NCBI GenBank assembly: GCA_029933115.1
Contig: JAOZOT010000056.1
Location: forward strand, 1 to 13,525
Length of the DNA stretch: 13,525 nucleotides
From: Anaerolineae bacterium
GTDB lineage: Bacteria > Chloroflexota > Anaerolineae > E26-bin7
Reading direction: 5' to 3'
Part shown: one piece after another, positions 1 to 6,814 of the stretch
How the letters are laid out: each line of letters begins with the position of its first letter
Numbering within the stretch: position 1 is the first letter of the stretch
Notes under the pieces: model-generated
Told to the model about the DNA's origin: nothing
The model's input: only the letters and a program-made list of their open reading frames with translations
Databases searched by the model: none
Translations under genes and position numbers: made by a program

Positions 1-1128
1 GTTTTCGATGCCCACCACTCCCAGGCCAGGGTAGATGAGCTTGGGCTCCAGGGCAATGACCATCCCCTTCTCCAAAGGCATGTCCTGACCCCTGGCCAGG
101 AAAGGGTACTCATCCAGCTCCAGTCCCACGCCGTGCCCCACAAAAGTGATGCGTTCATCGCCGTGACCCATGAAATGCTCGCCGTAACCAAGTTCAGTGG
201 CCAGCCCCATCGCCAGGTCATAGAGTTCGCCCCCCGTCGCTGACGGTTTGGCCGCGACCCTGAGCGCCTCCTGGACCTCCAGCATAGCTTTGTGCCCCGC
301 GACGAGTTCGTCAGGCAGGCCACCGAGGGCGAAGATGCGAGTCTGGTCCACCACGTAACCGTCCAGGGCAAAGACATAGTCCATGAGCACCGGCTCGTGG
401 CGCCGGATTGGCCGCCGGCTGGAGCCCTGAGCGATGGCCGGGCTGAGGCCCGCTCCACCAGTGGGGGAAGAGAGGTAACTGGGTACGGCTGCGTCGGCGC
501 CGGCCATCAGGTGACCATAGAAAAGCTCATTGTTCCAGAGGCGCATCCTGACGATGCCTTGATGTCCCAGGCGCCGGGCCACTGCCTCCAACTGGCCCGC
601 CAGTTCCACCTCGCTGATTCCCTCCCGCAGGAAATCGGCCACGCTGCGGGTGACCACATCGGCCAGTCGAGCCGCCCGCCGCAGGATGTCCACCTCGTAG
701 GGTGACTTCACCGCCCGCACCAGCCGGATCTGGTGAGAGATGTCTGCAATCTCCGTATCGCCCAATATGTCCTGATAGGCGAAAAACAGGCTGGTTGGCA
801 GGACATCCAGTTCCATCCCCAGTCGCCGGGGCCTGGCGTAGCCATGCTCCTGCCACAGAGCGGGCAACTGCCGTGGGCTGGGCAATGGGACCACTTTATC
901 CAACGCCGACTCCTGTTGGGCTCGCACCAGGCTTTTGCGGGTCATCAGCAGGGGTTGGCCCTCAGCAGGGATGTAGAGGTGTGACTGTTGGATGGTGCCG
1001 CTGAAGTAGAAAAGGTCGGTATTTTGCAGGATCAGGGCCCCGTCCAGATTGTTGGTCACCAGGTGAGCCTGTAACTTGCGGATTCGGCTCTCCAGTTCAG
1101 ATTTGGGAGTAATGGCATTATTTCTCAT
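1..1128 (-). CDS. M24 family metallopeptidase (Xaa-Pro aminopeptidase/dipeptidase type), 3' end cut by window
   Basis: The first 376 residues are present; the C-terminus lies beyond base 1. The frame is open from ATG 1128 and shows the pita-bread (M24) fold: a creatinase-like N-terminal half (about residues 1-135) and a catalytic half. All five metal ligands of the family can be placed: D250 (VLMDY), D261 (VVDQTR), H332 (GHGVGL), E361 (ALEPK) and E375 (GIEN), so an active dinuclear metalloenzyme is expected. The family removes N-terminal residues before proline or cleaves Xaa-Pro dipeptides in the cytoplasm. The start overlaps the stop of the upstream DUF2283 gene as ATGA, which suggests translational coupling. 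Substrate is unknown; creatinase or other M24B activities are possible, but the ligand set favours a peptidase. Confidence 0.9.
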   Translation of the reverse strand, partial: MRNNAITPKSELESRIRKLQAHLVTNNLDGALILQNTDLFYFSGTIQQSHLYIPAEGQPLLMTRKSLVRAQQESALDKVVPLPSPRQLPALWQEHGYARPRRLGMELDVLPTSLFFAYQDILGDTEIADISHQIRLVRAVKSPYEVDILRRAARLADVVTRSVADFLREGISEVELAGQLEAVARRLGHQGIVRMRLWNNELFYGHLMAGADAAVPSYLSSPTGGAGLSPAIAQGSSRRPIRRHEPVLMDYVFALDGYVVDQTRIFALGGLPDELVAGHKAMLEVQEALRVAAKPSATGGELYDLAMGLATELGYGEHFMGHGDERITFVGHGVGLELDEYPFLARGQDMPLEKGMVIALEPKLIYPGLGVVGIEN

Positions 1129-1490
1129 GTCTCAGCGGCTTCGGTGACCATCTCCCTCATTTCCGGCAGCTCAGCGGTCAAGTCGCACAGCACGTAACGA
1201 TGATAGGCCCAGCGCAGCACTTCTTTCAAGGCCAAACCCTTCAAATTCGTTCCCTCGATGTCAAAACGCATCTCCAGCTCGGGGATTACGCCCGGCTCAT
1301 CCAAGGTATTGATGTAAGCTGAGAAACCTAGCCACTCAAAACCCACGATCTCATCAGGGTTGTCCCAATCATAGCGAATGTAGAAGCCGTAATCGGTGAC
1401 ATCCATCGTTGCCGGACGTTTGGGGAGAGTACGCAAGTAAAGGGTATCCCTGGCGCGATGATAAGTTACCTTCAGCTTTTTGCTTTCCAT
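1125..1490 (-). CDS. DUF2283-like small protein
   Basis: 121 residues. The N-terminal part fits the DUF2283 pattern: a strand with YHRARDTLYLR (family form YDPEADALYIR), then GFYIRYDWDNPDEIVGFEWLG (family form, roughly, YD..G.IVGIEIL). About 50 further residues follow that I do not recognise. The molecular role of DUF2283 is unknown; such genes are often found beside small RNase or toxin-like genes. Here the ATG lies 19 nt inside the end of the upstream BECR-like gene and the stop overlaps the next start (ATGA), so three genes are tightly linked. A role as partner or antitoxin of the upstream protein is inference. Confidence 0.65.
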   Translation of the reverse strand: MESKKLKVTYHRARDTLYLRTLPKRPATMDVTDYGFYIRYDWDNPDEIVGFEWLGFSAYINTLDEPGVIPELEMRFDIEGTNLKGLALKEVLRWAYHRYVLCDLTAELPEMREMVTEAAET

Positions 1491-1879
1491 ATCAATTTCC
1501 CCTTCTTTGCCTTTTGAAGATACTGCGGATGTGGCACAAACGCCGTGCGGAAATCCAACACACCGGCCCTTCTTTCAACGCCAACAACAAAAGGCCGTCC
1601 TTGCAGGTCACCCTCGTCTTCATAGATAGTATTGATGTACACTTCTCCAAAAGGCTCGCTTTTGAGGTGTGATCGCCTGATCTCCAAAGGGTTGACCAAA
1701 GTCTCCCTGATCCAGCGAATACGTTGCACTCGTTCTTCATCATCCATCAAATGCACGTAATCACCTATGTCAATGCGCACAGTTTCCCCTCTCACGTCAA
1801 CCACGACGGGGGTCAACAGCCGCTGGAACAGATCGAAAGCTTCGTCGCTCGTGTTCAAAGAGATGATACGCCTGTTCAT
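1472..1879 (-). CDS. Putative BECR-fold (PBECR/barnase-like) RNase, possible toxin
   Basis: 135 residues. The first 50 form a short acidic strand-rich segment (VVVDVRGETVRIDIGDYVHL). The rest follows the layout of barnase/EndoU/colicin E5/RelE-like phage-associated domains: a helix RIRWIRETLVNPLEIRRS, a strand with GEVYINTIY, a strand PFVVGVERR and a final DFRTAFVP. Those domains cleave RNA; the assignment rests on pattern resemblance, not on identified catalytic residues. An AGGAAG 7 nt before the ATG supports the start. It begins 18 nt after the mutase stop and overlaps the DUF2283 gene by 19 nt, the usual order of a two-gene toxin-antitoxin-like unit. A non-toxic RNase, or an unrelated family, remains possible. 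Confidence 0.55.
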   Translation of the reverse strand: MNRRIISLNTSDEAFDLFQRLLTPVVVDVRGETVRIDIGDYVHLMDDEERVQRIRWIRETLVNPLEIRRSHLKSEPFGEVYINTIYEDEGDLQGRPFVVGVERRAGVLDFRTAFVPHPQYLQKAKKGKLIWKAKS

Positions 1880-1897
1880 CCCACACTTCCTACAGGC

Positions 1898-3505
1898 TCA
1901 AAGGCCCACCGGCTCCTTGAACTCCCCGAAGACATCCTTGAGCACCTGGGTCATCTCGCCCACAGTGGCGTAAGCCCGTACCGCCTCCAGGATGTAGGGC
2001 ATCAGGTTCTCGGTGCCCTCAGCGGCGTGGCGTAGCTTCTCCAGCGCCTCGCTGACCGCAGCCCCGTCTCGCTCGACTCTGACCTGGTTGAGCCGTCTGA
2101 TCTGCTCCTCGGCTTGCTCCGGCTTGTATTCGTGGAGCTGGACGTCCCGTTCCTCTTCCTCCATGCGATACTTGTTGACGCCCACCTTGACGATGGTGCC
2201 TTCCTGGATGCCCTTTTCGTAGAGGTAGGCCTGGCGGGCCACTTCCCGCTGAACGTAGCCTTCGCTGATAGCCTTGACGATGCCGCCCATCTCCTCGACC
2301 TTTTTCATCTCCTCTACGATCTTTTTCTCCATCTCGTTGGTCAGCCACTCGATGTAGTAGGAACCGGCCAGAGGGTCAACGGTGTCGGCCAGGCCCATCT
2401 CTTCGATCAGAATCTGCATGGTGCGCAGAGAGATGAGAGCTGCCTTCTCGGTGGGGATGGTATAGGCCTCGTCGTAGGAGCAGAGGGCCATGGTCTGGGT
2501 GCCCGACAGGGCCGAGATGAGAGCATAGTAGGCACTGCGCACAATGTTGTTCTCCGGCTGCTCGATGGTCAGCCCACCGCCCCCACCGCCGGCGATCATC
2601 TTCATCTGCATGGCCTTGGGATTCGTCGCGCCGTATTTCTCCTTGATGATTTTGGCCCACAACCGGCGGGCGGCGCGGAACTTGGCCACCTGCTCCCACA
2701 GATTGCCAAAGATGTCAAAATTGAAGGAGATGCGCTCCACAAAGTCGTCCACACTCAAGCCCCGCTCCAGCACGTGGTCAATGTAAGCACAGGCGATGGC
2801 GTAGGCGTAGGCAATCTCCTGCACCGGGTTGGCCCCTGACTCGCGGATGTGGTAACCACAAACGCTGACCGGGTAGTACTTGGGGACGTGCTTGGCACAG
2901 AACTCGATGGTATCGCCAATGAGACGGATGGAGGGTTCCACCGGGAAAATCCAGGTCCCCCGCCCGATGTACTCCTTGAGGATGTCGTTTTGAGTGGTGC
3001 CCCGGATTTCGGCCAGGGGCACGCCCTGCTTCTCGGCCACAGTGATGTACATGGCCAGCATGATGGCAGTCACGGCGTTGATGGTGAGAGAGACGCTGAC
3101 CTTGTCCAGAGGGATGCCTTCGAAGGCTATCTCCATGTCTTTGAGGGTGTCCACCGACATGCCCACCCGCCCCACTTCGCCCCAGGCTCGCGGGTCGTCG
3201 GAGTCGAGGCCCATCTGGGAGGGCAGGTCAAAAGCTACGTTGAGGGCGTTCTGACCCTGGGAAATGAGGAACTTGAAGCGCTCGTTGGACTCTTTGGGTG
3301 TGCCGAAGCCGGCGTACTGGCGCATGGTGAAGGGCCGGTAGCGGTACATGTACTTGTGGATGCCACGGGTGAAAGGGTAGGACCCCGGTTCCCCGATGTC
3401 CCGCTCGTAGTCAATGTCGGCCACGTCCTCCGGCCCGTAAATGGGCTTGACCTCGATGCCCGATTCCAGGACAACATCTTTAAGCTTGATCTCTTTTCTG
3501 CTCAT
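1898..3505 (-). CDS. Acyl-CoA mutase large (catalytic) subunit, methylmalonyl-CoA mutase family
   Basis: 535 residues from ATG 3505. A GTG at 3517 would add four residues but overlaps the Shine-Dalgarno AAGGAG. This is the TIM-barrel subunit of a two-subunit, adenosylcobalamin-dependent mutase; it lacks the B12-binding domain, which is encoded at 4645-5052. Family landmarks are clear: YPFTRG (about 43-48), MRQYAGFGT with Y64, AFDLPSQMG, TTQNDILKEY with Q172, PSIRL, and GYHIRE with H219. Two active-site segments are unusual. The stretch that normally reads HxQT.G.SLTAQ is an uninterrupted run of six Gly (306-311) then LTIEQ, and the usual LHTNS-DEA is ALCSYDEA (from 340). The tyrosine and alanine that distinguish methylmalonyl-type from 2-hydroxyisobutyryl-type mutases are kept. 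Substrate is therefore uncertain: methylmalonyl-CoA or a bulkier branched or alkylsuccinyl-type acyl-CoA. Confidence 0.93.
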   Translation of the reverse strand: MSRKEIKLKDVVLESGIEVKPIYGPEDVADIDYERDIGEPGSYPFTRGIHKYMYRYRPFTMRQYAGFGTPKESNERFKFLISQGQNALNVAFDLPSQMGLDSDDPRAWGEVGRVGMSVDTLKDMEIAFEGIPLDKVSVSLTINAVTAIMLAMYITVAEKQGVPLAEIRGTTQNDILKEYIGRGTWIFPVEPSIRLIGDTIEFCAKHVPKYYPVSVCGYHIRESGANPVQEIAYAYAIACAYIDHVLERGLSVDDFVERISFNFDIFGNLWEQVAKFRAARRLWAKIIKEKYGATNPKAMQMKMIAGGGGGGLTIEQPENNIVRSAYYALISALSGTQTMALCSYDEAYTIPTEKAALISLRTMQILIEEMGLADTVDPLAGSYYIEWLTNEMEKKIVEEMKKVEEMGGIVKAISEGYVQREVARQAYLYEKGIQEGTIVKVGVNKYRMEEEERDVQLHEYKPEQAEEQIRRLNQVRVERDGAAVSEALEKLRHAAEGTENLMPYILEAVRAYATVGEMTQVLKDVFGEFKEPVGL

Positions 3506-3516
3506 TGGACGATCCA

Positions 3517-3522
3517 CTCCTT
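3517..3522 (-). promoter_or_regulatory. Ribosome binding site deciding the mutase start
   Basis: AAGGAG on the minus strand lies 11 nt before ATG 3505 and overlaps an in-frame GTG at 3515-3517. The overlap makes the GTG an unlikely initiator, so the ATG is preferred although the spacing is long. Confidence 0.5.
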
Positions 3523-3541
3523 ATGGAAACTTGGGAGGAAA

Positions 3542-3856
3542 CTACTTCATCTCCTCATCAATAAATTTGTCAACCTCGTATCTGGCTTTTGTCACAAGCT
3601 GAGCCAACTCTTTCCGCGAATAAGACGCCGCCCTCCTCCGAAACTCTGTATCAACCCGACGATAGGCCAACTCTCGACATCGCTCGATCTCTTCCAAGTT
3701 CCACGTCCGCTTTTCGGCCACGGCTGCTGCCTGACCGAAGTATTCCATCGCTTCTCCAACCCGCTTGTACTGCCCTGGATAGAGAGCTATGTGAACAGCG
3801 GCGTTGCCAATCAGGCTAGCTATTTGTCTGACGTCTCTCCTTCGGCTGCGGGGCAT
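3542..3856 (-). CDS. Small helical protein downstream of a nucleotidyltransferase
   Basis: 104 residues from ATG 3856. AGAGG at 3864-3868 is 7 nt upstream, which favours this ATG over the adjacent TTG. The sequence is predicted all-helical and charged (for example EEIERCRELAYRRVDTEFRRR) with no membrane segment. Position and size recall the HEPN half of minimal nucleotidyltransferase/HEPN (MNT-HEPN) toxin-antitoxin pairs, but I cannot find the R-x4-6-H motif of HEPN RNases, so that name is not given. The start is 11 nt after the stop of the nucleotidyltransferase gene, so the two are almost certainly co-translated. The pair sits between the two mutase subunit genes. Family unknown. Confidence 0.7.
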   Translation of the reverse strand: MPRSRRRDVRQIASLIGNAAVHIALYPGQYKRVGEAMEYFGQAAAVAEKRTWNLEEIERCRELAYRRVDTEFRRRAASYSRKELAQLVTKARYEVDKFIDEEMK

Positions 3857-3867
3857 CAAACGGCCTC

Positions 3868-4611
3868 TTAACTTTGCAAGCGCCTGATCTCCCAGTCTGA
3901 TGAGTTTTCAGGCATAGCTTCAATCAGTTCCTTGACTTCGGCCAACAAAGTATCTAACGCAGTTGTCAGCCTGTTCACGTCTTCGGCTGAGACACGTCCC
4001 TTCGGATTACGCAAGCGCTTCAGAGTTGTGGCTCCGATCAGAGCTTCGAGTTCTTGCTTGACATCGCTTCGGTAGTTCCTACCGATGGCGGCCCGCACCA
4101 TTAACAAACGGCGAAGTGCTCGTAAGAACTGCTCACCCTTCCAGCGCCGCCCGTCCTCTTTCTCAGTCATCTCCTCCAGGTCAATTTCGATGGTGGTGAG
4201 ACAGTCACGAGCTCCCAATTTGGCCAAAGGGGGAAGGGGTTCAGCAAAGATTAAGCCATCACCCAGAATAACCCCTCGTTCCAGCCAATGCCGCAGATAA
4301 GGCTTAATACGCAGTTCCAGCCAGGCTGCCTCAGGGGACATGGTAATCAGTTGTACCTTGACGCCGAGTCGTTCGGCCAGTTCCCCAGCCAGTCTCGTCC
4401 GTTCTCGCCAGCCTGGCACATCAGAAGAAGGTGCAATGACCAAAACATCGTAATCACTGTATTGATCCGCCTCTCCTTCAACTTGTGAACCGTAGAAGAC
4501 GAGGGCTATGGTCGTGGGGATGCGGCGCAGCAACTCCTCGGCAACATCGGCCAGCTTAGGATTAATAGCGGCCAGCTTTCGCCAATGGTGCAGATTGGGT
4601 ATCCGTTGCAT
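3868..4611 (-). CDS. Nucleotidyltransferase-domain protein (DNA polymerase beta superfamily)
   Basis: 247 residues. The minimal nucleotidyltransferase signature is at residues 39-60: FYGSQVEGEADQYSDYDVLV, with G41-S42 and the metal-binding pair D53/D55. The third carboxylate usually found on the next long strand (xVDLI) appears as Gln in VKVQLI (about 87). Residues 150-247 form a helical C-terminal region that I do not recognise. Homologous domains act as antitoxins that AMPylate HEPN toxins, as toxins, or as resistance enzymes; which applies here is not visible. GAGG lies about 5 nt before the ATG. It sits 33 nt after the B12-subunit gene and 11 nt before the small helical gene, interrupting the mutase operon. 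Confidence 0.8.
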   Translation of the reverse strand: MQRIPNLHHWRKLAAINPKLADVAEELLRRIPTTIALVFYGSQVEGEADQYSDYDVLVIAPSSDVPGWRERTRLAGELAERLGVKVQLITMSPEAAWLELRIKPYLRHWLERGVILGDGLIFAEPLPPLAKLGARDCLTTIEIDLEEMTEKEDGRRWKGEQFLRALRRLLMVRAAIGRNYRSDVKQELEALIGATTLKRLRNPKGRVSAEDVNRLTTALDTLLAEVKELIEAMPENSSDWEIRRLQS

Positions 4612-4644
4612 AGCATCCTCGCTCGTATCTCAACTCAAACTGGG

Positions 4645-5052
4645 TCAACCACGCCGCTGCGATACTATCTCCCGGATAAAGTCGGCGATGGCTTCAAACT
4701 GTGAGGCCGTTGGAAACACGCCGGCTACACCCAGGGCTTTCAGCTTTTCAGTATCACGCTGGGGGATATTGCCGCCCACAATGACCGGGACATCGGCCAT
4801 ATCCTGCTCAGCCAACAGTTTCATCAACTTCTCGGTGATGGGCAGATGGGCCCCGGAGAGAATGCTGAGACCGATGACGTCTACATCCTCTTGCAGAGCT
4901 GCTTCTACAATTTGCTCCACCGTCTGGTGCAGGCCGGTGTAGATAGCCTCCATGCCCGCCTCACGCAGGGCGTGGGCCACCACCTTAGCCCCCCGGTCGT
5001 GGCCGTCCAGCCCAGGCTTGGCAATCAAGACCCTGATCGGTTTCTCTTTCAT
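4645..5052 (-). CDS. Acyl-CoA mutase small subunit, B12-binding domain
   Basis: 135 residues, the usual size of a stand-alone cobalamin-binding subunit of split methylmalonyl-CoA-type mutases. The base-off/His-on B12 signature is intact: D16-G-H18-D-R-G21 (H18 is the cobalt ligand), SIL at 63-65 in GLSILSGAH, and GG at 93-94 in IVGGNIP. It should bind adenosylcobalamin and dock onto the catalytic subunit encoded at 1898-3505. The two genes are separated by the 3542-4611 pair, which is atypical because subunits are normally adjacent. Upstream, its leader contains a nine-unit octamer repeat (5069-5140). The start has only a weak purine-rich GAGAGA as ribosome binding site. Confidence 0.94.
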   Translation of the reverse strand: MKEKPIRVLIAKPGLDGHDRGAKVVAHALREAGMEAIYTGLHQTVEQIVEAALQEDVDVIGLSILSGAHLPITEKLMKLLAEQDMADVPVIVGGNIPQRDTEKLKALGVAGVFPTASQFEAIADFIREIVSQRRG

Positions 5053-5068
5053 AGTTTCTCTCTCTTCT

Positions 5069-5140
5069 GAGTCAGCGAATCGGCGAATCGGTGAGGCAGC
5101 GAGTCAATGAGTCAATGGGTCAATGGGTCGGCGGGTCGGC
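5069..5140. repeat. Degenerate tandem octamer repeat, nine units
   Basis: Nine consecutive 8-base units on the plus strand fit GRRTCRRY with one deviation: GAGTCAGC, GAATCGGC, GAATCGGT, GAGGCAGC, GAGTCAAT, GAGTCAAT, GGGTCAAT, GGGTCGGC, GGGTCGGC. The repeat fills nearly the whole gap between the thiolase stop and the start of the B12-subunit gene. It is not CRISPR-like, since there are no spacers. Because 8 is not a multiple of 3 it is unlikely to encode protein. It may be prone to slippage and would lie in the leader of the downstream gene. Confidence 0.85.
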
Positions 5141-5145
5141 GTTGG

Positions 5146-6354
5146 TCAGCCGGTGACCTTGACCACGACTCCTGCTCCCGAATCTCCGGCGGCGCAGCCG
5201 ACAAACAAGCCGTATCCTCCTCCAAGGAGGATGAGTTCCTCAATTACTTCGATTATCAATCGGGTGCCGGTAGGCCCCTGGGGGTGGCCCCAGACGATGG
5301 ACGAGCCATAGTGGTTCATGTCTTCCACCTTCACCCCCATCTCCCGCGAGAAGTAGATGTCGTTCACGGCGAAGGGGTTGTGGGTTTTAATCACCTTCAA
5401 ATCCTCGATGGTGATGCCGGCCCGGGAGAGAGCCTGCCGCGCTGCGGGGACAATGGCCTGGGCCATGTAGCCCTTCTTGGCCCGTCCCTCTCCGAAGGAT
5501 AGCACCTGAATCTCGATGTTCGGGTCGCGGCTCAGTTCCCGCGCCTTTTCCCGTGTGGTGACGATAATCCCGCAGTTTCCATCAGCGGGATGAGTCTGAG
5601 TCCCATAGGTGACTGTGCCCCCTTCCAGGACGGGCTTGAGCCGGGCCAACCCTTCAGCCGTGGTGGGGTACACCCCCTCGTCACCCTCGACAGTGGCGAG
5701 AACCTTGCGCCCCGATGGGTCCTTTACCTCAATGGGCAGCACCATATAACGACGAAGGAAAGCGGAATCGTCTTTCAGAGCGTCGTCATATTGCTTGTAG
5801 CGCAGGAGGGTCACCTCGTCCTGCTCCTCTCTGGTGATGCCCACCTCTTTGGCTACATTCTCCGCCGTCTCGATCATGGCGTTCTTGGCATAAGGGTCGT
5901 AGCCAAAGTTGTCCCAGACCCAATCCTCCGAATCGCCGGTGGCACCCGGTCCCAGCGGGTTGGGGTAGTAGCAGTGGGGACCGTTGCTGCATCGGTCGGC
6001 GGTGATGGTCAGAATAACGCGCTCCTCCTCGCCGGTCTCCACCTCGAAGGCGGCCGTGGCCATCACCCGAGCCCCTGTGGCGCAGGCCTGGCTGATGATA
6101 GGGCCGGTGATAGCCGTCGCGCCAATGAGTGCCGCCAGCCAGGGTCCACCGTAAAAGCTATGCTTCTGGGGCACTGTCATCCCCAACAAAAGCTCGTCAA
6201 AGATTTCCGGGGAGATTTGTCTTTCTTTGAGCGCCCGCACGGCAATCTCACCGGCGAAGGAGACGGCATTGAGGTGGCTAAAACTCCCCTGCCACCGGCA
6301 GAAGGGTGTGGTCCAATACCCACCATAAGGGACAAAGACTTTTTCGAACGACAT
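5146..6354 (-). CDS. Thiolase-family acyl-CoA acyltransferase (divergent)
   Basis: 402 residues, a full-length thiolase fold. The nucleophilic cysteine is C91 in SQACATGA. The helix IETAENVAKEVGITREEQDE is typical of the family. H357 in YGSSIVWGHPQGPTGTR and C387 in GCAAGDSGAG supply the other catalytic residues. The usual NEAFA loop is replaced by HNPFAVND (325-332), a form seen in a subgroup of thiolase-like proteins rather than in FadA or PhaA. Thiolases cleave 3-ketoacyl-CoA with CoA or condense two acyl-CoAs, in the cytoplasm. Position between the epimerase-like and mutase genes suggests cleavage or formation of the mutase pathway intermediate. A strong AAGGAGGT stands 4 nt before the ATG. 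Confidence 0.9.
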   Translation of the reverse strand: MSFEKVFVPYGGYWTTPFCRWQGSFSHLNAVSFAGEIAVRALKERQISPEIFDELLLGMTVPQKHSFYGGPWLAALIGATAITGPIISQACATGARVMATAAFEVETGEEERVILTITADRCSNGPHCYYPNPLGPGATGDSEDWVWDNFGYDPYAKNAMIETAENVAKEVGITREEQDEVTLLRYKQYDDALKDDSAFLRRYMVLPIEVKDPSGRKVLATVEGDEGVYPTTAEGLARLKPVLEGGTVTYGTQTHPADGNCGIIVTTREKARELSRDPNIEIQVLSFGEGRAKKGYMAQAIVPAARQALSRAGITIEDLKVIKTHNPFAVNDIYFSREMGVKVEDMNHYGSSIVWGHPQGPTGTRLIIEVIEELILLGGGYGLFVGCAAGDSGAGVVVKVTG

Positions 6355-6358
6355 CGTG

Positions 6359-6366
6359 ACCTCCTT
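6359..6366 (-). promoter_or_regulatory. Strong Shine-Dalgarno of the thiolase gene
   Basis: AAGGAGGT on the minus strand, 4 nt before ATG 6354. It is the best-matching ribosome binding site in the window, consistent with high translation of the thiolase. Confidence 0.7.
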
Positions 6367-6382
6367 GCTCTAATTTCTAAAA

Positions 6383-6802
6383 TTATTTGTCGTAATCAAA
6401 TTCCCCGTCCAGGACTTCGGTGAGGACGCCGCAGAGGTCCTGGGGATGATGAATAAAGGCGTAGCGATTGCCCATTAACTCACGAGGCTTCTGGTCAATG
6501 GTCTTGCGCCCCTTGGCCTTCAGTTCGGCCAGGGCTTCGTCCACATCGTCCACGCGATAGGAGATGAGAAAGAACCCCTCTCCGCGCTTCTCGATGAACT
6601 TGGCTACTTCTCCATCGGGCGCGGTGGACTCCATCAATTCCAGGGCTACATCGCCAATATAATAGCGGGCCACGTGGATTTTCTCGCTCTCGGCCACGTA
6701 TTCGCAGGCCAGCTCCAGGCCCAGGTCTTCCTCGTATATTTTCCGCGCCTTTTCCAGGTCTCGCACGGCAATGCAGATGTGGTCAATCTGGCGTAGTTTC
6801 AT
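6383..6802 (-). CDS. mce: VOC-family methylmalonyl-CoA epimerase-like protein
   Basis: 139 residues from ATG 6802, chosen because AGAGGT sits 6 nt upstream; a GTG at 6829 would overlap the preceding gene. The layout matches methylmalonyl-CoA epimerase: KLRQIDHICIAVRDLEKA (H8 is a metal ligand), YYIGDVALELME, FIEKRGEG...VDDVDEALAELKAKG, and GVLTEVL with E129 as the last ligand. The enzyme class interconverts 2R and 2S methylmalonyl-CoA to feed the B12 mutase. The conserved GLHHIAFEV-type segment reads GFFLISYRV here (76-84), so the His metal ligand is replaced by a hydrophobic residue. It may therefore act on a different acyl-CoA, bind metal differently, or be another VOC enzyme. It is directly upstream of the thiolase. 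Confidence 0.82.
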   Translation of the reverse strand: MKLRQIDHICIAVRDLEKARKIYEEDLGLELACEYVAESEKIHVARYYIGDVALELMESTAPDGEVAKFIEKRGEGFFLISYRVDDVDEALAELKAKGRKTIDQKPRELMGNRYAFIHHPQDLCGVLTEVLDGEFDYDK

Positions 6803-6808
6803 GTTGTG

Positions 6809-6814
6809 ACCTCT
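6809..6814 (-). promoter_or_regulatory. Ribosome binding site deciding the epimerase start
   Basis: AGAGGT on the minus strand, 6 nt before ATG 6802. It overlaps the stop codon of the upstream small gene (6813-6815), so the start is ATG 6802 and not the earlier GTG. Confidence 0.65.

Noticed and set aside
2114..2839. 241-codon plus-strand frame opposite the mutase 3' half
   Set aside because: Antisense shadow with a low-complexity translation.
1898..3505. 2-hydroxyisobutyryl-CoA mutase assignment
   Set aside because: The diagnostic Tyr (in MRQYAG) and Ala (in AFDLP) of methylmalonyl-type enzymes are kept, whereas HcmA-type enzymes carry Ile and Asp there.
2849..3871. 340-codon open frame on the plus strand opposite the mutase gene
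   Set aside because: It mirrors the codon phase of the clear minus-strand mutase and has no recognisable domain; such antisense frames are common in GC-rich genes.
5069..5140. CRISPR array
   Set aside because: The repeated octamers are contiguous with no unique spacers, and no cas genes are present.
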